A DNA stretch of 64,000 nucleotides from NCBI RefSeq assembly GCF_001652275.1, contig NZ_LVZK01000001.1:186001-250000 (forward strand), given 5' to 3'. Below, piece after piece: positions 1 to 8,112 of this stretch. The stretch's first letter is position 1; every line of letters begins with the position of its first letter. The notes under the pieces were generated by a model. It was not told where the DNA came from, searched no databases, and saw only the letters and a list, made by a program, of their open reading frames with translations. Source of the DNA: Peptidiphaga gingivicola (GTDB lineage: Bacteria > Actinomycetota > Actinomycetes > Actinomycetales > Actinomycetaceae). Made by a program: the position numbers and the translations under genes.

Positions 1-72
1 GCGGGGCACGCGGTGACCGACTTCCGGCAGATCGACAAAGCCATTTGGACGATCACGCTTCGCAAGGCTTGA
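1..72 (+). CDS. C-terminal end of a gene that starts before the window
   Basis: Frame 1 is open from the first base to TGA at 70-72 and gives 23 residues ending ...WTITLRKA. The fragment is too short to assign to a family and shows no motif. It lies upstream of tRNA-Lys on the same strand. Base composition matches the neighbouring genes, so it is probably the tail of a real protein gene. Confidence 0.5.
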   Translation, partial: AGHAVTDFRQIDKAIWTITLRKA

Positions 73-143
73 CCGCCGGCACGCCCGCGGGTTGGCGGCT
101 TGACGGGTTCGACGTCGGCCGCCTCAGGCTGTAGACTACTCGC

Positions 144-215
144 GGGCCTGTAGCTCAATGGTAGAGCCGCGGACTTTTAATCCGTTTGTTGTGGGTTCGA
201 GTCCCACCGGGCCTA
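144..215 (+). tRNA. tRNA-Lys (anticodon TTT)
   Basis: A full cloverleaf can be drawn. The acceptor GGGCCTG pairs with CGGGCCT using two G:U pairs, and the D-arm is GCTC...GAGC. The anticodon stem GCGGA/TCCGT encloses loop CTTTTAA with anticodon TTT at 176-178. The T-arm is GTGGG-TTCGAGT-CCCAC, and the discriminator base is A215. CCA is not encoded. Confidence 0.95.
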
Positions 216-281
216 CTCGCGGGGCGGGGCCGATCGGCCCCGCCCCTTTCATTCGCGGGCTTGCGTCTGCCGGTTTGCGTG

Positions 282-366
282 CCCTCGCTTTTCGCCCCTC
301 GTTCTTCGCCCCTCGCCTTTCGCCCCTCGCTTTTCGAGTCTCCGTTTTTCGCTCCCCGCTTTTCGA
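282..366. repeat. 14-bp minisatellite, six imperfect copies
   Basis: Units close to CCCTCGCTTTTCGC follow each other at 282, 296, 310, 324, 338 (15 bp) and 353. The period is not a multiple of three, and the block sits between tRNA-Lys and the speD-like gene, so it is non-coding. The remainder of 216-446 shows no gene. Confidence 0.8.
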
Positions 367-446
367 ACCGCCTTTGGATCCCTCGCCCCAGTCCGACCGC
401 CGGACGAGGATTCCTTCGCCATGGTTTGTTAAGTAGAATTGCCAGC

Positions 447-788
447 ATGTTCACGTACCAGTCCCTGGTTTTCAAAGTTCACGGGGCGTCCCACGATCTG
501 CTCAACGCGCGCGCAACGGTGGAAAACACGCTCAGATCGATAGCCAGGCAGGCTGGTCTTCACGTCGTCGACTCGGTCACCCATCTGTTCTCCCCTCAAG
601 GCATAAGCGCCGCGCTGCTCCTGTCCGAATCCCACGTTGCCATGCACACATGGCCGGAAGAGGGCGGCGGCTACATCACCCTCACCACATGCAAACCTGT
701 GGACGAGCAGAACGTCGAACGAATAGAAGAAGCGATTCGGACGGCGTTTCACGCAATGAAAGTCACTAGGAAAACGGTGGATGTCTAA
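447..788 (+). CDS. speD: S-adenosylmethionine decarboxylase proenzyme, SpeD-like
   Basis: This 113-residue protein matches the short prokaryotic AdoMet decarboxylase class. That class cleaves itself to make a pyruvoyl cofactor and decarboxylates AdoMet, giving the aminopropyl donor for polyamine synthesis. The cleavage segment is visible as SESHVAMHTWPE, with Ser62 as the pyruvoyl precursor and His67 following. Cys82 in ITLTTCKP occupies the position of the family's catalytic Cys, although the usual CG is CK here. ATG 447 was chosen because homology begins there; the frame is open further upstream through the minisatellite. The stop TAA overlaps the next ATG by one base, so it is the first gene of a four-gene operon ending in an aminopropyltransferase. 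Confidence 0.88.
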   Translation: MFTYQSLVFKVHGASHDLLNARATVENTLRSIARQAGLHVVDSVTHLFSPQGISAALLLSESHVAMHTWPEEGGGYITLTTCKPVDEQNVERIEEAIRTAFHAMKVTRKTVDV

Positions 789-1645
789 TGTCGAAGAAAA
801 GAGTGCGGCTGAGCCTCAATGAGAAACTGACTGGTTCACAGGGCACTTACACGGTAAGAGGAAACCTGAGTCTGAGAACGTGGGATCGCGAGGACAATCG
901 CTACTACGACTGGGAAGAGTGGGAACTGATCTCTTTCAACAAGGGCAACGTCTGGCTCGAATGCGACCACTACAATCGCGAGGTCTCCCTTTACGAGCCC
1001 ATCGGCATGCCCGAGGAGCTCCCCAATCCCGAGACGCTCACCGTCGGCGAGCGGATTCGCATCACTCTCCCCGACGGTTCCAGCGTTCGGGCGAAGGTCG
1101 AAGAGGCGGCCGTCGGCGAAATCACCGCTTCGGAAGGGACGACGCGCTACGACGCCCACGCGGGTGACAAGATCGCTTACGCGGTGCTCAGATACCACGA
1201 CGACGACGGCGTCATGAGGCAACTGAACATTGAAACGTACAACGGCGCCGAGCTTGCCTGCTACACGAAAACCATCCTGAGCGAGGAGAGCCAAACTCTC
1301 CTTTTCGGCAAGAGGCTCCTTCCGCGCTCGGGCAAGTACCCCGGCATGCTTGGCGTCGTCGCTATGATCCTCGCGGTCATAGCCGTCGTCGTCATCGTCA
1401 GCTTCATCGCATCGAAGGCGACCGAGGACGAAACTGAAGGCACTTACGACAACCCTGAGACCGGCACCGAGAACACCTACGACCCAGACGGCGGCTACTA
1501 TCCCTATCATCGTCCTGTCTACAGGCCAAGGTACAGCAACGGCGGCGGATACCGCCCTGTCTACAGGCCCAGGTACGGCAACGACGGCGGCGGATACCGC
1601 CCGCGCAGCGTCTACGGCGGGGGCGGAGGCGGCATAGGGAAATAA
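788..1645 (+). CDS. DUF4178 domain membrane protein
   Basis: 285 residues. The N-terminal ~180 residues, rich in Trp and acidic residues (RTWDREDNRYYDWEEW near 30-45), resemble DUF4178, a beta-rich domain found beside SpeD and spermidine synthase-like genes. One strong membrane helix follows at about residues 183-207 (GMLGVVAMILAVIAVVVIV). After it comes a 75-residue Gly/Tyr/Arg/Pro tail with repeated RPVYRPRY and a poly-Gly end. The fold and neighbourhood are recognisable, but no enzymatic activity is known for DUF4178. It overlaps speD by one base and lies 89 bases before the DUF350 gene. The tail is low-complexity and of unknown role. Confidence 0.8.
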   Translation: MSKKRVRLSLNEKLTGSQGTYTVRGNLSLRTWDREDNRYYDWEEWELISFNKGNVWLECDHYNREVSLYEPIGMPEELPNPETLTVGERIRITLPDGSSVRAKVEEAAVGEITASEGTTRYDAHAGDKIAYAVLRYHDDDGVMRQLNIETYNGAELACYTKTILSEESQTLLFGKRLLPRSGKYPGMLGVVAMILAVIAVVVIVSFIASKATEDETEGTYDNPETGTENTYDPDGGYYPYHRPVYRPRYSNGGGYRPVYRPRYGNDGGGYRPRSVYGGGGGGIGK

Positions 1646-1734
1646 TTCGCCGGCCTCTTTTCACACCCGATCCTTAACATCCGTCTGCAGCCTCTTTTAC
1701 GCACCCGCAGCCTATCGCACACGAAAGGAAAACC

Positions 1735-1998
1735 ATGTTCTCATCCACGATCCTCGCAGACGCCGTGGTGCACGACGTCGATACCTTCGGATTCGGCTGG
1801 GCCTCGATACTGAGCACGATCCTCTACGCCGTTCTCGGCTTCGCGCTGCTCATTCTCTTCGCGGTCGTCACCAATTTGCTGTTCAAACTCGACATTCGCA
1901 AGGAGCTCGTCAAGGACGACAACGTGGGAATGGGAGTGGCGATCGCGGGGCTGGCCATAGCCACTGCGATCATCATCGCGGGGACGATCAGCAGCTGA
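1735..1998 (+). CDS. DUF350 small membrane protein
   Basis: This 87-residue protein has two predicted membrane helices (about 24-47 and 66-84), separated by a charged segment FKLDIRKELVKDDNVGMGV. That charged stretch followed by an Ala/Gly/Ile helix is typical of DUF350 (UPF0719, as in E. coli YjfL). The function is unknown, but the family recurs with polyamine-type synthases, amidoligases and PspA/band-7 proteins. The ribosome site AAAGGAA lies 5-6 bases before ATG. Its TGA overlaps the ATG of the aminopropyltransferase, implying coupled translation. Confidence 0.85.
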   Translation: MFSSTILADAVVHDVDTFGFGWASILSTILYAVLGFALLILFAVVTNLLFKLDIRKELVKDDNVGMGVAIAGLAIATAIIIAGTISS

Positions 1999-3524
1999 TG
2001 CCCAACTCGAAGACGTCCCGCGCGGAGAACACCACCCTCTTCGCGGCCGCGTTGCTCGTCGCCATAGGCGGTTTGGTATACGAGCTGATCCTCGGGACGA
2101 CGGCGTCGTACCTCATCGGCGACTCGATCACCAGCTTCAGCCTCGCGACGGGCATCACCCTCTTCGGGATGGGCATCGGCTCGCTGCTGGTCAAATACAT
2201 CCACTGGCGGCCCTCCACCAGTTTCGCGGTCAACGAGATCGCCCTGGGTTTCATCGGCGGAAATTCGGTCCTCATCCTCCACCTGGCTTTCACGTTCACC
2301 AAGCTGCACTGGGTCGCCTTTTCCGCCATAAGCCTGGTGATCGGCGTCCTCATCGGCCTGGAAATCCCCCTGTTGGTGAAGATGTTCGCCGCCTTCGGCC
2401 GAAAGTCGTCGGTTGAACTGCTGAGCAAGGTGCTGGCCATCGACTACTTCGGAGCTCTTGTGGCTTCGCTCGTCTTTCCCCTGCTTTTGCTTCCCCAGCT
2501 GGGGCTCATGCGCAGCGCTTACCTCGTGGCCGCCCTCAACATCGCCGTCGCCGTCGCCATCCTTTTCAGGCTGAAGAGCTCAAAGAGGCTTCTCGCCTCG
2601 AGCATCGCCGTCGCCGTCGCGCTTCTGGGGATGTTCGCCGGCGCAAGCTACTTCGAGAAGGCGATCGACGCCGAGGCCTACCGCGACCCCGTCCTCGTTT
2701 ACGAACAGTCTCCCTACCAGAAGATCGTTGTCACGAAATACGGCGAGGACCTGCGCCTCTACCTCAATCGCCAGCTGCAGTTTTCCAGCCTCGACGAGGT
2801 CCGCTACCACGAGACCTTGGCAGCCAGCGCCCTGACATCCGTCAAGGACCCGCGCAACGTCCTCGTGCTCGGCGGGGGCGACGGGCTTTTGGCTCGCGAG
2901 CTTCTCAAATACCCCGGCGTCAGGCGGGTGACCGTCGTCGACATCGACGCGAAAGTGACGGACCTTGCGAGAAACAATCGTCTGCTCAAGGAAGTCAACA
3001 AAGGGTCGCTGAGCGATCCGCGCGTCAAGGTGGTCAACGCCGACGCCTTTCGCTTCGTCGACGACGCGAAAGGCACGTACGACGCCATTCTCATCGACCT
3101 CGTCGACCCCTCGAACGAGCGGATGGCCAAGCTTTACTCGAAGCAGTTTTACCGAAACGTCTCCGAAAGGCTGAGTCCAAAGGGGGTCATGGTCACCCAG
3201 GCGACGTCGTCCTTCTTCAGCCCGCACGCATTCCACATCGTGGCCAACACGGTCCGCGCGGGCCAATCCGGATACGCCGTCTTCCCCTTCTCGCACAACA
3301 TCCCCTCTTTCGGCGAATGGGGATTCGTCCTCTCGACGAAGAATCCGAGCGCGCTCCTCAAGCAGCCGCTGGCTCCGGGCACGTCCTATCAGAACAAGGA
3401 ACTGCTTGCCTTCATGATCCGCACGCAGCCGCCGAAAGTACCGCACACCGAAGTTTCGACTCTGCTCGAACCGCGGATCATCGACGCCTACGAGTCCGAC
3501 ATGCGGCAATGGCGCTACTACTGA
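1998..3524 (+). CDS. Membrane-anchored spermidine synthase-like aminopropyltransferase
   Basis: 508 residues in two parts. Residues ~10-225 form about seven hydrophobic helices. Residues ~235-500 are a Rossmann methyltransferase-like spermidine synthase domain. Visible motifs are DEVRYHE (substrate loop), LGGGDGLLARELLKY (AdoMet-type binding), VVDID, NADAFRF, and DLVDPSNE in place of the usual D-S-x-D-P, so the Asp residues are kept. It should transfer aminopropyl from decarboxylated AdoMet, made by the SpeD-like gene, to an amine; the acceptor is not evident. No ornithine or arginine decarboxylase is nearby. Translation overlaps DUF350 by one base. No terminator hairpin was found in the 225 bases after it. 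Confidence 0.88.
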   Translation: MPNSKTSRAENTTLFAAALLVAIGGLVYELILGTTASYLIGDSITSFSLATGITLFGMGIGSLLVKYIHWRPSTSFAVNEIALGFIGGNSVLILHLAFTFTKLHWVAFSAISLVIGVLIGLEIPLLVKMFAAFGRKSSVELLSKVLAIDYFGALVASLVFPLLLLPQLGLMRSAYLVAALNIAVAVAILFRLKSSKRLLASSIAVAVALLGMFAGASYFEKAIDAEAYRDPVLVYEQSPYQKIVVTKYGEDLRLYLNRQLQFSSLDEVRYHETLAASALTSVKDPRNVLVLGGGDGLLARELLKYPGVRRVTVVDIDAKVTDLARNNRLLKEVNKGSLSDPRVKVVNADAFRFVDDAKGTYDAILIDLVDPSNERMAKLYSKQFYRNVSERLSPKGVMVTQATSSFFSPHAFHIVANTVRAGQSGYAVFPFSHNIPSFGEWGFVLSTKNPSALLKQPLAPGTSYQNKELLAFMIRTQPPKVPHTEVSTLLEPRIIDAYESDMRQWRYY

Positions 3525-3749
3525 CCTTCGGGTTGGGAAGCTTCTCTAAGACCCGTTCGGCTAGACTTTTGTCGAAAGCGGCGACGACGGCGCTCCTCCA
3601 GAGAGGCCGCGTCCGAGATCGCAGCTGCGCGACGGCTATCGGGTCTGCGGCGATTCCCCAATGCAAGCGACGCGGCAGGCCGCCGGCACACTAGCGCCGT
3701 CGCGCCTAAACGCACTCAAGCGCTGCAGCGTCTAAACGACAGGAGAAAC

Positions 3750-4709
3750 ATGGACATCGCGGTCATCGGCTCGAACAACGTCGATCTCATCACCTACATC
3801 AACCGAATGCCTCGCGAGGGCGAGACCCTCGAAGCGCCGAAGTTCCAGATGGGATGCGGAGGGAAAGGCGCAAACCAGGCGATCGCGGCCGCACGGCTCG
3901 GTTCGCGCGTGCTCATGCTCACCAGAGTCGGCAACGACGTGTTCGCGGAGAACACCGTCGCGAACTTCGCCGCAAACGGCGTGGACACCGCGCACGTGCT
4001 GAGAACCGAAGCGTCCTCCGGCGTCGCGCCGATCTTCGTGGACCCCGAAGGGCGCAACTCGATCCTCATCGTCAAGGGTGCCAACGGCCTCCTTTCGCCC
4101 GAGGACGTCGCCGACGCCGCCGAGGATCTCGCCAAAACCAAGCTCATCGTGCTCCAGCTCGAAATTCCGCTCGAAACGGTCTACGCGGCGATCGAATTCG
4201 GCAACGCCCGGGGGATACCGGTTCTCCTCAACCCCGCCCCAGCGCATCCCGAGCTGGACCTCGACCGCATCAAGGGGTGCGACTACTTCATGCCGAACGA
4301 GTCGGAGCTGGCGCTGCTGACCGGCATGCCGGTGGAAAACCCCGAACAGGCGGAGGAGGCGGCGCGCAGCCTGCTCGACGCCGGAATCCGCAACATCGTG
4401 GTCACGCTGGGCTCGCGCGGAGCCCTGTGGATTAACAAATCGCAGACGAAACGCATTCCCGCCGCCCCCGTCGCCGCCGTCGACACCACGGGCGCCGGCG
4501 ACGCTTTCATCGGCTGCTTCAGCCACTGCCTCGTCACCGGCGACGATCTCAGCGGGGGTTCGGCAATCTTCGACCGCGATCTGGAGGCCCCCGGCGACGT
4601 CGAATCGGCCCTGAACGCCGCGTGCCGTTACGCGGCCGACTCCGTGACGAGGCTGGGAACCCAAACCTCGTATGCCACCCGCGAAGAATTCACGGCAAAA
4701 GCTCACTGA
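3750..4709 (+). CDS. rbsK: Ribokinase (PfkB family)
   Basis: 319 residues, normal for the family. PfkB signatures are visible: GSNNVDLI at the start, GCGGKGANQA near 32-41, NPAPAH, PNESELALLTG and the catalytic loop DTTGAGDAF. It phosphorylates ribose or a related sugar at O-5; a fructokinase-like specificity cannot be excluded. The ribosome site AGGAGA precedes ATG by five bases. It stands alone, 225 bases after the polyamine operon, with no ribose transporter or LacI gene beside it, and ends at a strong hairpin shared with convergent dps. Confidence 0.85.
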   Translation: MDIAVIGSNNVDLITYINRMPREGETLEAPKFQMGCGGKGANQAIAAARLGSRVLMLTRVGNDVFAENTVANFAANGVDTAHVLRTEASSGVAPIFVDPEGRNSILIVKGANGLLSPEDVADAAEDLAKTKLIVLQLEIPLETVYAAIEFGNARGIPVLLNPAPAHPELDLDRIKGCDYFMPNESELALLTGMPVENPEQAEEAARSLLDAGIRNIVVTLGSRGALWINKSQTKRIPAAPVAAVDTTGAGDAFIGCFSHCLVTGDDLSGGSAIFDRDLEAPGDVESALNAACRYAADSVTRLGTQTSYATREEFTAKAH

Positions 4710-4781
4710 CCGGCGTTGAGGCGCGATCACGTTAAACGAGTGCGCGCACAAACCGAAACGCACGTTAAACGCACGCATTGA

Positions 4782-4810
4782 AAGGCCGGGGGCGAGGTGC
4801 CCCCGGCCTT
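4782..4810. terminator. Bidirectional terminator between rbsK and dps
   Basis: A perfect 12-bp stem (4782-4793 with 4799-4810) encloses the 5-base loop GAGGT. It lies between two convergent genes and ends in TT on one strand and AA on the other, so it can serve both directions. Confidence 0.85.
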
Positions 4811-4962
4811 GCGGATCCTCCGGCGAGAACCGACGCCTCGCCGAACGAAAGAGCGCAAACAGTGCGATTGTGCGCCCCGGTCTCTGCGTCCTAGCGGACT
4901 TTGCGCCGTCGCGGAACTGCCTCGCCGATCGCAGCGCGTCAGCCGGTCCGCCCCACGGCAGT

Positions 4963-5421
4963 TCAGCCGTTGGCGGCGGCCGACCTCAGCATCCAGGCCT
5001 GCTTCTCCAGCCCCGTGGCGATGCCGATGAGCATATCGTTGCTCAGGTGGTCGACGTCGTCGACCGGGTCCAAAGTGGCCTTGATTCGGTCGGAAACCGT
5101 CATGAGCAGTTCCTCGAACTGCGAGTAGACCTCGTCCACGCTGAGATAGCTGGCGTCGAACTGCTTGAGGCCCGAGGCGGCGGCGACGGTCGCGGCGCGG
5201 GCGTCGGGAACTCCGCCGAGGGCGGCAAGGCGCTCGGCGACGTCGTCGGAAGCCACACGGACTTCGTCGACGATCTCGTCAAGCTGCAAGTGCAGCGCGC
5301 GAAAACGCGAGCCCTTGATGTTCCAGTGCGCCTGCTTGCCCAGCAGGCTGAGGTCGGTCAAATCGACGAGGGCCTGCTGAAGCGCCTTCTCGACGACGGG
5401 AGAAAGCTGCTGGTTAGTCAT
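4963..5421 (-). CDS. dps: Dps ferritin-like DNA-protection protein
   Basis: 152 residues, typical Dps length. Dps oxidises Fe(II) with peroxide at an intersubunit ferroxidase site and stores iron in a dodecamer. The diagnostic stretch is present as HWNIKGSRFRALHLQLDE, followed by EVRVASDDVAERLAALGG. The short N-terminus has no Lys-rich DNA-binding tail. A 19-bp palindrome lies 51 bases upstream. It is monocistronic and convergent with rbsK. Confidence 0.95.
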   Translation of the reverse strand: MTNQQLSPVVEKALQQALVDLTDLSLLGKQAHWNIKGSRFRALHLQLDEIVDEVRVASDDVAERLAALGGVPDARAATVAAASGLKQFDASYLSVDEVYSQFEELLMTVSDRIKATLDPVDDVDHLSNDMLIGIATGLEKQAWMLRSAAANG

Positions 5422-5471
5422 ATTCGCTCCTCTTTCCGCGAGCGCAGGGGTCGCGCCCGCTTCTCAAACTT

Positions 5472-5490
5472 GAATAGTTCTAGTTTATTC
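5472..5490. promoter_or_regulatory. 19-bp palindrome upstream of dps (Fur/PerR-like candidate)
   Basis: GAATA-N9-TATTC in an AT-rich patch 51-69 bases upstream of the dps start. Length and symmetry resemble boxes of the Fur/PerR family, which commonly control dps. The regulator is inferred, not seen in the window. Confidence 0.4.
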
Positions 5491-5670
5491 TTGTTCGGTG
5501 GTTGAGTCCACCACGACACCAGGCTATCGCGTCACACCGACGCCATTTGGAGGCCGGGGCGCTCCCGCATCAGGCCGCATTCCTGCCGCGCCTCTGCACC
5601 TCGGCGGCGTTCGCCTGCCGCGTTGGCCCGCCGCATTTCAGCAACCTTCGCCCGCCGGCGGAGAACCGGC

Positions 5671-7566
5671 CTACAGATCCGCGATCTCCGCCGAGACGAA
5701 CCAAGCGGCCTGGTACGGCGCAAAATCAATGCGCGGAAGCCGCAGATCCCAGGAATACCCGCCCAGGAGCTCTCGGGCGTCGAAGCCCAGCCGCCGGGCG
5801 AGGACGTCGTGGCGCAGCGCCACAGTCTCGCCTGTGAAGTTGTAGACCTGAACCATCGTCCCCAAGGGGTGGTCCCTTTCGAGGACCAGGAGGCGATGCT
5901 CCGGGCTTTCCACCGGGATCGAGGGAACCGAGGCGTGCAGCTGAGTGGTGGCCGCACGCACAGCCAAGATGTGGCGCAACGCGGCGTTGACGCGCCCCGC
6001 CGGGCTCTCGACGTCGGTTTCCACTCGCTTGGCGAGATCCCAATCCATGAACGGCCGGTGCGCCCACCTGTTGTCTTCGGCGTGCGCTGGGTCATCGACG
6101 TAGGACATGTCGTTGAACAGGCCCAGTTCGTCGCCCATATACAGCAGAGGGACGCCGCCGTATCCGCACACCGCGGCGTACATCAGCGCGATCCGTTTGA
6201 CTGCCAGGTCGATCGCCTCGGCGTCGTTCTCCTCGACGGCTTTCTCCAGCCCGGCCAGGCTCGCGCACGAACCCGAGATACGGCGATCGCCCGTCACCGG
6301 GTTTTCTTGGAACACCAGCCCCCGGGAGAAGGATCCCGGATATCGCCCGGAATAGAAGTCCGAGAGGTAGGCACGGTGGCCGAATCCCGTCACGCCGACC
6401 ATCTCGGCGTCGTGGTCGGAGATCGCCCACCCGATGTCGTCGTGGCACCTGACGTAGGTGGCCCACGTCGCCGTCGTCGGCTTGTTCGGCATCTCGGAGA
6501 GGGCCACCTGGGCCATCTCCGCCCCGCCCGTGGCAATCGAGTTCCACAGCTGGACCATGAGCTCATTGTGATAAGCCATGTCCGAGACCAAACCGTGGTG
6601 CTGACGCACGCCGAGGTAGGGCATGAGATCCTCGGGCGCGACGATGGCCTCGGCCTTGAACGCCACGGCCGGGGCGGCCACACGCAGGCACCCTCGAAGC
6701 ACCTGCGTCACATCGTGGACTTCCGGCTGATTTTGACAGTTGGTTCCGAGCCTCTTCCAGATGAACGCGATCGCGTCCAGGCGGAAGACGTCCACCCCCT
6801 TGTTCGCCAGCCAGCAGATGAGCTCGACGAACTCGTAGAGCACCTCGGGGTTGGCCCAGTTGAGGTCCCACTGGTACTCGTTGAAGGTGGTCCACACCCA
6901 CGCGTTCGCCGCGTCGTTCCAGGTGAAGTTGCCGGGGGCAAAATCCGGGAAGATCTCCGGGAGCGTCTTCTCGAACTCGTCGGGCATCTTCCGATCGGGG
7001 AACAGGAGGAAGTAGTCCCGATACTTCGGATCCCCCTCCCTGGCCTTTTCCGCCCATTCGTGTTCCTTGGCGACGTGGTTGAGAACGAGGTCCATCTCGA
7101 GGGAGATCCCGTTCTCCCTCAGGGTGGCCGTGAGGGCTTCCAGGTCGTCCATCGTCCCCAGATCGGGTCTGACTTGGCGGTAGTCCTGGACCGCGTACCC
7201 GCCGTCGTTCGCGCCTTCCCGGGGCTTGAGGAACGGCATGACGTGGAGGTAAGTCACCCCCAGCCCTTTGAGGTAGTCGACGTGCTCCGCAATGCCTCGA
7301 AGGCTCCCCGCGAACCGGTCCGCGTAGGCGACGTAGCCGATCATCTCAGGCTGTTGCAGCCAGTCGGGGCGCAGGATGCGCTCCTCGTCCAGCTCCCGGA
7401 GCTCAGCCGGGCGCTCCGCCATCGCGTCCTTTATGATCTTGGCCAGCCTGGTCTCGACCTCCGTCTCCCGCCCCGGATACACCTTGGCCAAAGCGGTGCG
7501 GATCTGCGGCGCGTAGCGCTTCCATCGTAGATTGAAGTCGCGCTCCGTTTCCGCGTCGAGAGGCAT
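5671..7566 (-). CDS. Amylosucrase (GH13 subfamily 4)
   Basis: 631 residues, matching amylosucrase length. The enzyme splits sucrose, adds the glucose to an alpha-1,4-glucan and releases fructose. GH13 motifs are clear: DLVLNH, the nucleophile region [16 protein letters not shown], the acid/base FKAEAIV, and [11 protein letters not shown], all in the amylosucrase-specific form. There is no signal peptide, so it acts in the cytosol. ATG 7566 was chosen over upstream in-frame codons, which fall inside the preceding UspA gene (one base separates the two). It is last in an operon behind a sucrose-type carrier and UspA. Fructose produced would need a fructokinase; none is clearly present in the window. 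Confidence 0.92.
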   Translation of the reverse strand: MPLDAETERDFNLRWKRYAPQIRTALAKVYPGRETEVETRLAKIIKDAMAERPAELRELDEERILRPDWLQQPEMIGYVAYADRFAGSLRGIAEHVDYLKGLGVTYLHVMPFLKPREGANDGGYAVQDYRQVRPDLGTMDDLEALTATLRENGISLEMDLVLNHVAKEHEWAEKAREGDPKYRDYFLLFPDRKMPDEFEKTLPEIFPDFAPGNFTWNDAANAWVWTTFNEYQWDLNWANPEVLYEFVELICWLANKGVDVFRLDAIAFIWKRLGTNCQNQPEVHDVTQVLRGCLRVAAPAVAFKAEAIVAPEDLMPYLGVRQHHGLVSDMAYHNELMVQLWNSIATGGAEMAQVALSEMPNKPTTATWATYVRCHDDIGWAISDHDAEMVGVTGFGHRAYLSDFYSGRYPGSFSRGLVFQENPVTGDRRISGSCASLAGLEKAVEENDAEAIDLAVKRIALMYAAVCGYGGVPLLYMGDELGLFNDMSYVDDPAHAEDNRWAHRPFMDWDLAKRVETDVESPAGRVNAALRHILAVRAATTQLHASVPSIPVESPEHRLLVLERDHPLGTMVQVYNFTGETVALRHDVLARRLGFDARELLGGYSWDLRLPRIDFAPYQAAWFVSAEIADL

Positions 7567-7567
7567 G

Positions 7568-8107
7568 TCAGACCTCCCCGGCGGCTTCCGCAGCCGGCTT
7601 CCCGGCCGCTTCTGCCGCAGCCTCCTCGTCTCCTTCTTCGGGCGGGCGGACGATGAGCACGTCCCTGTGAGCCCGCCGGACGACGTCGGAGGCCACGTTG
7701 CCCAGCAGCCGCCCGACGATCGACGTATCACGAATGGCGCCGAGAACAAGCGCATCGACTCGGTACTGCTTAGCCGCCTCGAGGAGGGCCTCGGCCGGTT
7801 CGCCGTCGACTAAGAGCGCGGCGGCGACGCGGACTCCCGTCCCTTCGGCGACGTCGACGGCCCGCTCCAGAGCGTCGGTCGCCGCGGCCACGCCGGGCAC
7901 CTGGCCCATGGTCGCGTACTTCGTGGCCGCTATCTCGGGAGCCGACGCCGCATCGCGGTCGCTGATGGCCGTGTAGGCGCAGACGATCACGACGTCGGCC
8001 TCATTGGAGGCCGCGATGGAGACGGCCCGCCGAACGGTCGGCCCGGCCAGCGGACTGCCGTCGGTTCCCACAAGGATTCGGCTGTACTTCGGCATGTTTT
8101 CGGTCAT
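7568..8107 (-). CDS. Universal stress protein (UspA family)
   Basis: 179 residues with one Usp fold: [21 protein letters not shown] at the start and [20 protein letters not shown]...DVLIVRP at the end. The nucleotide loop departs from the classic G-2x-G-9x-G(S/T), so ATP binding is uncertain. The C-terminus carries an acidic/Ala tail ([21 protein letters not shown]). The start at 8107 lies five bases after the transporter stop, and the gene ends one base before amylosucrase, so it is embedded in the sucrose operon. An alternative start is 8095. Confidence 0.85.
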   Translation of the reverse strand: MTENMPKYSRILVGTDGSPLAGPTVRRAVSIAASNEADVVIVCAYTAISDRDAASAPEIAATKYATMGQVPGVAAATDALERAVDVAEGTGVRVAAALLVDGEPAEALLEAAKQYRVDALVLGAIRDTSIVGRLLGNVASDVVRRAHRDVLIVRPPEEGDEEAAAEAAGKPAAEAAGEV

Positions 8108-8112
8108 TTCGC

